Shown here in pieces: positions 1 to 5,920 of a DNA stretch of 7,910 nucleotides. Numbering within the stretch: the stretch's first letter is position 1; every line of letters starts with the position of its first letter. The notes under the pieces were generated by a model. That model was not told the DNA's origin. It made no database searches and worked only from the letters and a program-made list of their open reading frames with translations. The stretch covers positions 1-7,910 of the forward strand of contig JALVWL010000195.1 of NCBI GenBank assembly GCA_027034965.1, read 5' to 3'. Origin of the DNA: Candidatus Omnitrophota bacterium (GTDB lineage Bacteria; Omnitrophota; Gorgyraeia; S143-82). The position numbers and the translations under genes were made by a program.

Positions 1-1161
1 TTGTATGACTATACCTGTGAGTATGATAAGGGGACGGATATGCTTATCATAAAGAAACAGGAGAAAAAAGAAGATAGATTGGAAACAAAGGTCTTTCATC
101 TGGAGTATGCGGTTGTCCCAGGCTCAAGGATAGTAGAAAAGGCCAAGAAAAACGCCTCCTTGACCAGTGCTGAGGTGGATACAGGAGATGCTGGCAATGC
201 TACGGGTGGCCTTTCGGGTCAGGGATTATTCGATGCCTTGGAGGCAGTATTGACAGAGCAGGGACGAGCGGTTTGTGATCCGAGGACGAATTCTATAATT
301 GTTACAGATGTCGAGTCCAACATGAAGAATATAGAGACACTTATCAGAAATCTGGATAAACCGGTTCCGCAGATAATGATACAGGTGGATATGCTTGATG
401 TCTCCCGCTCAGTAGTGGACAGTCTTGGGATAGAGTGGCCTGAGAACCTTATGGGGCTTACGGCGATGTCTAGGACTACGAAATTCCCGTTTTTGGGGCG
501 CGATAGGGCATTCTGGCCAGGGGCCTCTACGAGTGCAAGTTATTCTAGTTTTAGCTTTGGTGGTTGGCTTTTGAACTTTCTAACCACAAAGACAGATGCC
601 AAATACCTTGCTAGGCCCAAGATATTTACATTAAATGGAGAAACAGCAAAGATAGACATACTTACCAATGAGGTGATAGGTATTGTAAGGCATTATAACG
701 ACAATGGGAATCTAACTAGTGAGGAGCCAGAAAGGTACAATACTGGATTGTATCTGGAGGTGACACCGAGTGTAAATATGAAGACCCGAGAGGTGACAAT
801 GGTGGTCATCCCTAAATTAGTCGAGACAAAGCCCTCGAAGGTCTCTGGCCTGCAGAACTCTTTCAGGGATCCCGAAGAAAGGGGGGTTAGGTCTGTAGTG
901 AGGGTGTTAGATGGTCACACCATTGTCCTGGGGGGATTAATAAAGAAGTACGAAAACGATATTAACAAAAAAGTCCCCGGCCTTGGGAATATACTAAAGG
1001 GCTTGTTTAGTAGCAAAGATAACGAAAAGAGCGAACGAGAGCTCTTGGTGTTTCTGACCCCCCATATACTTGACCATCCTGCGGATGAGGGAATCAGGGC
1101 TACAACCCCTTCCCAGGAGGATGAAAAGATTTCAGCTATGAAAGAGGCATTGGGGCTATGA
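1..1161 (+). CDS. Secretin, GspD/PilQ/MshL family, 5'-partial
   Basis: Outer-membrane ring-channel subunit of a type II secretion or type IV pilus system. The frame is open to the window edge and has no signal peptide, so the true start lies upstream and the TTG at base 1 is not the start. Numbering from base 1, residues 26-121 look like a secretin N-type periplasmic module, ending in TNSIIVTD (96-103) and LDKPVPQIMIQVDMLDV. Residues about 190-356 are the secretin core: LARPKIFTLNGETAKI (203-218), GLYLEVTPSVN (249-259), VVRVLDGHTIVLGGLIKK (299-316), VPGLGNILKGLF (325-336) and ERELLVFLTPHIL (346-358). The usual VPxLGxIPxLGxLF signature is degenerate in its second half. A short charged tail follows. 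The stop is 13 nt before the assembly ATPase gene. The family is certain; whether it belongs to a pilus or a secretion system cannot be told from this part. Confidence 0.93.
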   Translation: MYDYTCEYDKGTDMLIIKKQEKKEDRLETKVFHLEYAVVPGSRIVEKAKKNASLTSAEVDTGDAGNATGGLSGQGLFDALEAVLTEQGRAVCDPRTNSIIVTDVESNMKNIETLIRNLDKPVPQIMIQVDMLDVSRSVVDSLGIEWPENLMGLTAMSRTTKFPFLGRDRAFWPGASTSASYSSFSFGGWLLNFLTTKTDAKYLARPKIFTLNGETAKIDILTNEVIGIVRHYNDNGNLTSEEPERYNTGLYLEVTPSVNMKTREVTMVVIPKLVETKPSKVSGLQNSFRDPEERGVRSVVRVLDGHTIVLGGLIKKYENDINKKVPGLGNILKGLFSSKDNEKSERELLVFLTPHILDHPADEGIRATTPSQEDEKISAMKEALGL

Positions 1162-1174
1162 TTGAAGGTGTCTT

Positions 1175-2866
1175 ATGAGATTGGGGGATGTCTTATTACA
1201 GGAAGGGATTATTACTCAGGAGCAACTCCAAGAGGCGCTTGAACGGCAGAAAGACGATAGCCGTACTCTTGGACAGATACTCCTGGATTTGGGCTATGTG
1301 ACCGAGGAGGATATAGCGATATCGCTTTCCAAAAAGCTCGGCATCCCGTATTTTTCTTGGGAATCTGGAATGCTTCGAATGGAGAAGGATCAAGGCCTGG
1401 AGGGATTAATACCGTATGAAGTGGCCTTAAAGTATATGATTTTTCCAATTAGCAAACAAGGCAATATCCTCACCTGTGCAATGGCTGACCCATTGGATAT
1501 CTGGGCGATAGAGTATATCTCGAAGATCTCGAAGTGTCAGGTCCAACGAGTAGTTTCAACCTCAGAGGATATCAAGAAGGCAATAGACGCCTTTTACAAG
1601 GGGTCTGAAATCTTGCAGTCAGCAATAGATAATATTGAGGTCGAAGGTGAGGATTATGCTGGTAGCCAAACCCAGTTGGATAGAGAGATAGACTATGATG
1701 TAGACGTTGATGATGCGCCGGTTGTTCATTTAGTGGATCTATTGATACGGCAGGCCGTAAAGCAAGGGGCAAGTGATATCCATATAGAGCCACAGAGGGA
1801 TAAACTGTTGGTCAGGTATAGGATAGATGGTGTTTTGTATGAGACCCCTCCACCGCCTAAGAAATTACACCCCCCAATTGTCTCTAGGATAAAGATAATG
1901 TCTCATCTGGATATTGCTGAGAAACGTCTTCCTCAAGACGGAGCAATGAGTATGAGGGTCGACGGTAGGATTATAGATATAAGGGTCTCTACTGTCCCTA
2001 CTATCTGGGGTGAGAAGGTGGTTTTGAGGATCTTGGATAAGTCCAGGGTGCCCCTGGATCTGGCTAGATTGGGTTTCAAGACGAAGGACCTTGAGCTCTT
2101 TCGCAAGGGAATCCACAGTCCTTATGGACTGGTTTTGCTTACAGGTCCAACAGGTAGCGGAAAGACAACCACTCTGTATGCTGCCTTAAATGAAATTAAT
2201 ACTATTCACAAGAATATTATGACAGTAGAAGATCCAGTTGAGTATCAGCTGGAGGGGATAAATCAGGTCTCAATAAAGCCGACTATAGGTCTGACGTTCG
2301 CCAGTGTATTGAGGTCTTTTCTCCGTCAGGATCCGGACATAATAATGGTTGGAGAGGTCAGGGATCTGGAGACAGCCGAGATCTGTGTGCGTGCGGCCTT
2401 GACCGGACACCTTGTCTTGAGCACATTGCATACTAATGATGCCCCATCTGCCATTACCCGTCTTATAGATATGGGTGTAGAGCCCTTTCTATTGATGCCG
2501 TCCCTTCTAGTCGTGGTTGCTCAGAGACTCGTGAAGGTGTTGTGTCCGAAATGCAAGGCACCTTTTGAACCTAAAAGTGGCGCAGGTAAGTTCGACGAGC
2601 TGTTGATAAAGGAAGGGGTAGAGCTGGCGTATGCTGCAAAGGGTTGTGATGACTGTAACTATAGTGGTTATAAAGGCAGGATTGCGATTCACGAAGTGCT
2701 TTTTGTAGATGATTTTATTCGTAGTCTCATAGCTAAAGGAGCAGATTCACACCAAATTAGTCTGGAGGCCCAAAAGAGGGGGATGACTACTCTATGGCAG
2801 GCAGCCCTTGATCGAGTGAGAGAAGGAATAACCTCCATAGAAGAGGCTGTTTCTGCGACCTGGTGA
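1175..2866 (+). CDS. PilB/GspE-family assembly ATPase with MshEN domain
   Basis: Cytoplasmic hexameric secretion ATPase that powers pilin or pseudopilin extraction and fibre assembly. The 563 residues match the usual PilB/GspE length. Residues 2-60 form an MshEN domain with two 24-residue repeats, starting RLGDVLL (2-8) and TLGQILL (31-37). The core has Walker A GPTGSGKT (324-331), an Asp box IMTVEDPVEY (348-357), Walker B RQDPDIIMVGEVRD (384-397, catalytic Glu394) and a His box GHLVLSTLHTNDA (411-423). Two Cys pairs, C457/C460 and C491/C494, form the zinc-binding motif typical of assembly ATPases; PilT-type retraction ATPases lack it. The ATG at 1175 follows GAAGGTG (1164-1170) and places the MshEN motif at residue 2, so the start is firm. 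It lies between the secretin and platform genes. PilB and GspE cannot be told apart by motif alone. Confidence 0.96.
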   Translation: MRLGDVLLQEGIITQEQLQEALERQKDDSRTLGQILLDLGYVTEEDIAISLSKKLGIPYFSWESGMLRMEKDQGLEGLIPYEVALKYMIFPISKQGNILTCAMADPLDIWAIEYISKISKCQVQRVVSTSEDIKKAIDAFYKGSEILQSAIDNIEVEGEDYAGSQTQLDREIDYDVDVDDAPVVHLVDLLIRQAVKQGASDIHIEPQRDKLLVRYRIDGVLYETPPPPKKLHPPIVSRIKIMSHLDIAEKRLPQDGAMSMRVDGRIIDIRVSTVPTIWGEKVVLRILDKSRVPLDLARLGFKTKDLELFRKGIHSPYGLVLLTGPTGSGKTTTLYAALNEINTIHKNIMTVEDPVEYQLEGINQVSIKPTIGLTFASVLRSFLRQDPDIIMVGEVRDLETAEICVRAALTGHLVLSTLHTNDAPSAITRLIDMGVEPFLLMPSLLVVVAQRLVKVLCPKCKAPFEPKSGAGKFDELLIKEGVELAYAAKGCDDCNYSGYKGRIAIHEVLFVDDFIRSLIAKGADSHQISLEAQKRGMTTLWQAALDRVREGITSIEEAVSATW

Positions 2867-2882
2867 AGGGATATAGTTAATT

Positions 2883-4097
2883 ATGCAATTATACCAATAC
2901 GTTGCTGTCAACAGTGCCCAGAAGAAGGTAGAGGGCATCTATCGCGCCTCTAGCGAGGAAGAGGTTCTGGATTTTCTGGAATCCAAGGGCCTGGTGCCCA
3001 TATCTGTTGCTCCATATAAAAAGAAAAAGGCAGCTAAGAAGAGGCGCCGTCTTCATTCCAGGATTACTTTGGATGACTATCTGTTTTTTGCAAGGCAGAT
3101 GTCTGTTATGCTGGATGCAGGTGTTCCTCTTTTGAGGGTTTTGGATGTAATAAAGGACGAGACTAGCAGTATCAAGCTAAGGAATTGTGTGTCTTCTCTG
3201 AGGGACCTGGTTTCCTCTGGTTGGTCCTTAGAGAGGGCAATGACTAAGCATCCAGATGTCTTTGACAAACTCTGGGTCAATATCGTAAAGACAGGAGAGA
3301 CTACCGGTCAACTTGGTTTTGTTCTGAAGAGATTGGGAGATCACCTGGAGAGGCAGTCTTCCTTTGTGAAAAAGATTCAAAGCGCTATGGTATATCCTGC
3401 TATCCTATTGGTGATGACTATAGCGGCGGTGATATTCTTGAGTGTTTTTATTATCCCAAAGTTTGAGAAACTCTTTGAGGGTTTTGGACAGGAGATCCCT
3501 GGATTGACCAAGGTAGTGCTTGGCTTTAGTAAGTTTCTTCAGGCTCACTTTATAGTACTAATCGTTTCTGTTATTGTTTTCGCTATTTTGTTCAGGATGT
3601 TCCTGAAGACAGCTATTGGCAAGGCCCTCTGGGACATATTTATATTAAAGTGCCCATTGTTAAAGGATTTTTCTAAGACGGTTATGATGGAGTCTATCTC
3701 TGCCAATCTTGCTATCTTGGCAGAGAGTGGTGTTCCGATCCTGACGGCCCTGGAGATTACTGCAGATAGTATGAAGAATCAGATAGCAGCTGGGTATTTA
3801 AGTATGGTAAAAGAGAGGGTAAGAGAGGGGGTTCCCCTAGCTATGGCAATGGATTCCATGGACTTTTTCGATTCGATCCTTGTACAGATGATAGCAGTAG
3901 GTGAAGAGGTGGGGGATCTCTCTCAGATGCTCAACAAGATCGCAAGATATTATGAAGAGGAGATGGACACGATGTTGATAAAGTTTACCAGTATGTTTGA
4001 GCCGCTTATGCTGGTGGTAATGGCAGGGGTGATAGGTGTATTGGTGGCCTCGATATTTTTGCCGATATTCAAGATTGCCACCCTTGGCGCTAAATGA
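2883..4097 (+). CDS. PilC/GspF-family inner-membrane platform protein
   Basis: Polytopic inner-membrane protein that couples the assembly ATPase to pilin polymerisation. At 404 residues it has the family's usual length. Residues 1-45 are an N-terminal region beginning LYQYVAVN, followed by a basic linker with a Lys/Arg-rich run (46-57). Two repeats of the T2SSF domain follow, about 64-190 and 267-390. Each carries the family pattern: ARQMSVMLDAGVPLLRVLDVI (70-90) and LAILAESGVPILTALEI (275-291), then VKTGETTGQL (135-144) and VGEEVGDLSQML (339-350). Hydrophobic segments at about 171-191, 222-241 and 374-396 are the expected three transmembrane helices. The start follows the ATPase stop by 16 nt, with AAGGG at 2866-2870 as a rather distant ribosome binding site (12 nt spacing). 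It is probably on the same transcript as the ATPase and ends just before the candidate pilin promoter. Confidence 0.95.
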   Translation: MQLYQYVAVNSAQKKVEGIYRASSEEEVLDFLESKGLVPISVAPYKKKKAAKKRRRLHSRITLDDYLFFARQMSVMLDAGVPLLRVLDVIKDETSSIKLRNCVSSLRDLVSSGWSLERAMTKHPDVFDKLWVNIVKTGETTGQLGFVLKRLGDHLERQSSFVKKIQSAMVYPAILLVMTIAAVIFLSVFIIPKFEKLFEGFGQEIPGLTKVVLGFSKFLQAHFIVLIVSVIVFAILFRMFLKTAIGKALWDIFILKCPLLKDFSKTVMMESISANLAILAESGVPILTALEITADSMKNQIAAGYLSMVKERVREGVPLAMAMDSMDFFDSILVQMIAVGEEVGDLSQMLNKIARYYEEEMDTMLIKFTSMFEPLMLVVMAGVIGVLVASIFLPIFKIATLGAK

Positions 4098-4112
4098 TAT
4101 TTATGGTATACT
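4084..4112 (+). promoter_or_regulatory. Candidate sigma70 promoter with extended -10 for the pilin cluster
   Basis: TTGGCG (4084-4089, 4 of 6 match to TTGACA) lies exactly 17 nt upstream of TATACT (4107-4112), which is preceded by TG one base upstream (4104-4105), giving an extended -10. The start point would be near 4119, leaving an untranslated leader of about 70 nt before the first pilin gene. It sits in the only intergenic gap of the window, overlapping the end of the platform gene, which is a sensible place to boost pilin synthesis. An imperfectly placed dyad, ACTAC-N5-GTAGT (4110-4124), overlaps the predicted start point and might be an operator or chance. No terminator hairpin was seen between the platform gene and the pilins, so read-through is also likely. 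Confidence 0.45.
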
Positions 4113-4180
4113 ACGGAGTGTAGTTTGAATTAGTTATATAGAAGGGCTTTATTTTTTAAACAAGAGTTGTCCTAACAAAA

Positions 4181-4185
4181 GGAGG
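4181..4185 (+). promoter_or_regulatory. Strong ribosome binding site of first pilin gene
   Basis: GGAGG followed by more G residues lies 5 nt before the ATG at 4191. It is the best Shine-Dalgarno in the pilus part of the window and contrasts with the following pilin gene, which has none. This fits the first pilin being the major, abundantly made subunit. Confidence 0.75.
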
Positions 4186-4190
4186 GGGAA

Positions 4191-4598
4191 ATGCAGAAGG
4201 AGCGAGGTTTTACCTTACTAGAGCTGATTATGGTAATCGTTATAATTGCCATCCTGGCATCACTGGCTGCCCCTACATACTTTAAGACCGTGGAAAGGGC
4301 CAGGATAGCAGAGGCGAGAAAGATCCTTGGTATGATAAGGAGTGCCCAGTTGAGATACTATGCAGAACAGGCAAAGTTTACCAATAGCCTAAGTGATCTG
4401 GATATAGAAGTGCCAGCCTCAGGTAAGTTTTTTACCTTTTCAGCAGAACAGGCAAGTACCGGTGCTCCAGGACAAGATATAGGTAAGGCTAGCAGGAACG
4501 GCAGCCAGGCTACCTTTGGTACGTATAATCTGCTTATAAATGTAGCTGGCGGCGTGCATTGTCAGGGCTGCCCAAATCAGATTGAAAACTGGTTTTAG
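4191..4598 (+). CDS. Type IV pilin / GspG-like major pseudopilin
   Basis: Prepilin whose leader MQKERG is expected to be cut by the prepilin peptidase before Phe7. The mature N-terminus FTLLELIMVIVIIAILA is a classic type III signal with Glu at +5 (Glu11). The hydrophobic stretch (7-27) leads into the alpha-helical spine (to about 60, AEARKILGMIRSAQLRYYAE), followed by a small C-terminal globular region. Length 135 residues fits GspG-like or short PilA proteins. The C-terminus holds a CxxC pair (C124, C127) and ends in aromatic Trp-Phe, which could close a short disulfide loop as in many pilins. A strong Shine-Dalgarno and a candidate promoter precede it and it leads the pilin cluster, so I infer it is the major subunit. 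Pilus versus pseudopilus cannot be decided from the sequence alone. Confidence 0.93.
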   Translation: MQKERGFTLLELIMVIVIIAILASLAAPTYFKTVERARIAEARKILGMIRSAQLRYYAEQAKFTNSLSDLDIEVPASGKFFTFSAEQASTGAPGQDIGKASRNGSQATFGTYNLLINVAGGVHCQGCPNQIENWF

Positions 4599-4609
4599 TC
4601 CTTGATCTA

Positions 4610-5002
4610 ATGCGCCGGGCATTTACATTGCTAGAGCTTATAACCGTTGTGGTTATACTTGGCGTCCTGGCAGCCATGGCCGTCCCTATGTTTACCAAGG
4701 CGATTGAGGAGTCCAAGAATAGGGAGGCCGTGGCTGCCTTGCGTCTTATAAGGACTGCCCAGCGTATGTACTATCTGGAATATGAGAATTACGTAACCGC
4801 AACGAGTACTGATGAGCTAAATTCAAAACTAGACCTAGCGATAGAATCTGAGAATTGGCAATTTTCTACTGCCAGGCAGGCTGGTACGCCGGTTAATTTT
4901 GTGGCCAGTGCCCAACGTACTTTGAGCAGCCGCCAAAGGACATTTAATATAGACGCGGCAGGCACAATTACTTGTTCTGGAGATTTTTGCTATGACTGGT
5001 AA
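4610..5002 (+). CDS. Second PilA/GspG-like prepilin, very short leader
   Basis: 130-residue prepilin. The leader is only four residues, MRRA, with Ala instead of Gly at -1, followed by FTLLELITVVVILGVLAAMA with Glu at +5 (Glu9). The spine reads EAVAALRLIRTAQRMYYLEY (39-58) and resembles the first pilin, so a tandem duplication with divergence is plausible. A C-terminal pair C122/C127 (CSGDFC) brackets a four-residue loop near the end. The start is constrained: the in-frame stop upstream is at 4583-4585 and the only ATG between is 4610. No Shine-Dalgarno is visible in the 11 nt after the first pilin's stop, so translation probably depends on coupling to that gene. It may be a second structural pilin or a GspG/GspH-type subunit. 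Confidence 0.9.
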   Translation: MRRAFTLLELITVVVILGVLAAMAVPMFTKAIEESKNREAVAALRLIRTAQRMYYLEYENYVTATSTDELNSKLDLAIESENWQFSTARQAGTPVNFVASAQRTLSSRQRTFNIDAAGTITCSGDFCYDW

Positions 5003-5327
5003 AGACGGCTTGAGCCTCTTTGAGATAATCGTTTCTGTTGTTATACTTGCCTCTATCTTTTTGGGCATCTCTTCAGTATTTCTGTCTACCAAGAAATATC
5101 GTTCGCACCTGCCTATAGGCAATATAGAACAGCTGGTTACCGCTGAGTCCAGCGCCGTAGAGGAGAATCTCAAGCTTTCCCTGACCACTGCTGGAGCGAA
5201 TTGGCGGGATATAGGCGATACGACTCCTCCAACGGGTTTCAGTTTGGTGAGGACCAGGGTGGATCTGGATGGGGATGGTTCTTATACGGGATTTGAACCG
5301 ATAATGGTCTTTATTAACTTTGAATAA
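4992..5327 (+). CDS. Minor pilin, GspI/PilV-like, with EF-hand-like loop
   Basis: 111-residue prepilin-like protein. The leader MTGKDG is followed by LSLFEIIVSVVILASIFLG, with Glu at +5 (Glu11) and Leu rather than Phe or Met at +1. The N-terminal pattern and its position before a GspJ-like gene suggest a GspI/PilV-type minor pilin that helps prime the fibre tip. Residues 91-102 (DLDGDGSYTGFE) match the spacing of a canonical 12-residue calcium-binding EF loop: D91, D93, D95, G96 and E102. The start overlaps the preceding pilin gene by 11 nt and has GGAG at 4979-4982, a suitable ribosome binding site. Two tandem stops (TAA TAG) end it. Prepilin status is firm; the subfamily and calcium binding are inferences. 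Confidence 0.85.
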   Translation: MTGKDGLSLFEIIVSVVILASIFLGISSVFLSTKKYRSHLPIGNIEQLVTAESSAVEENLKLSLTTAGANWRDIGDTTPPTGFSLVRTRVDLDGDGSYTGFEPIMVFINFE

Positions 5328-5338
5328 TAGGCCTGGCT

Positions 5339-5920
5339 ATGATGGAGAGAAGGGGATTTGCTTTAAGTGAAATAATACTAGCCGCCAGTATATCTGGCCT
5401 GGTCTTTGCCGTAATCGGTTATATGTGGTTTTTCCTGACTAAGAGTCTGGCCAGTGAGGGAAGACTCGAAGAGGTGCGCCAGGAGGTGGTGATGATAATG
5501 AGCCAGCTGGATAAGGATATCGGCTATGAGGCCATTGGTTCGAAGAGAAACCCTGGTATTTCTGTATGTGGAAAGGCAGACTGTGGTGCGCATCCCTGCC
5601 CTGCAGATGGCACTGGCATTCTTTCCTTTCGCAAGGACAGCAACAATAATTTCAAACCGGATGATAGAGATATGTGGGTGGATTACAAATTTTCCAATCA
5701 CCGTTTGGAAAGATGTGAGGGCACCCGCTGTGTCCTTATCTCGGATAAAGTACAGAGTATAGATGTAACTCCAGTTCCCTCTGGTTCGGCCTGTGGTAAT
5801 TTCTTTATGGTCTCTGTGCATCTGATCTGTAGGTATTTCCCGGGGGAGGATGTGTCCGCGAATAACCCCCAGGTAGATGTAAGATTTACATTATCCGCAA
5901 ATCAAGTCTCTGTAAGGTGA
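5339..5920 (+). CDS. Minor pilin, GspJ/PilW-like, cysteine-rich
   Basis: 193-residue prepilin-like protein. The leader MMERRG is followed by FALSEIILAASISGLVFAVIG, with Glu at +5 (Glu11). The longer globular part and the SQLDKDIGYEA segment (55-65) resemble GspJ/PilW minor pilins, where a similar 'LxRDIR' stretch follows the spine. Seven cysteines lie in the periplasmic part: 77, 82, 87, 126, 131, 152 and 164, suggesting disulfide bonds. Residues 100-111 (DSNNNFKPDDRD) have EF-loop spacing with D100, N102, N104, D108 and D111. Two ATGs in a row (5339 and 5342) are both possible starts, and the upstream ribosome binding site is weak. Its stop overlaps the lnt start by 4 nt (GTGA), so it is on the same transcript as lnt. 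Confidence 0.85.
   Translation: MMERRGFALSEIILAASISGLVFAVIGYMWFFLTKSLASEGRLEEVRQEVVMIMSQLDKDIGYEAIGSKRNPGISVCGKADCGAHPCPADGTGILSFRKDSNNNFKPDDRDMWVDYKFSNHRLERCEGTRCVLISDKVQSIDVTPVPSGSACGNFFMVSVHLICRYFPGEDVSANNPQVDVRFTLSANQVSVR

Noticed and set aside
1..3. TTG at base 1 as the start of the secretin gene
   Set aside because: The first codon coincides with the window edge, and the protein lacks a signal peptide and upstream N-domains, so the gene is cut by the window rather than starting there.
2042..2058. Perfect 7-bp inverted repeat TCCAGGG-TGC-CCCTGGA, terminator-like stem
   Set aside because: It lies in the middle of the ATPase coding region, has no T-tract after it, and the codons encode conserved-context residues (SRVPLD). 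It is most likely chance.
4141..4165. T-rich run after the platform gene as a possible terminator
   Set aside because: No stable stem precedes the T run, so intrinsic termination is not supported.
4835..5188. Minus-strand open frame of 117 codons
   Set aside because: It lies antisense across two well-supported prepilin genes, has no recognisable motif and no visible ribosome binding site, and is a shadow frame.
5526..5762. Plus-strand open frame of 78 codons inside the last pilin gene
   Set aside because: It is out of frame with a confident gene and has no start signal and no domain.
5378..5821. Minus-strand open frame of 147 codons
   Set aside because: It is antisense to the GspJ/PilW-like gene, whose prepilin signal and tight junction with lnt are convincing. 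The reverse product has no family features.
5877..5891. Inverted repeat ATGTAA-GAT-TTACAT shortly before the lnt start
   Set aside because: Six-base arms with a short loop are expected about this often in an 8-kb window, the site lies within the last pilin's coding region, and no promoter elements align with it.
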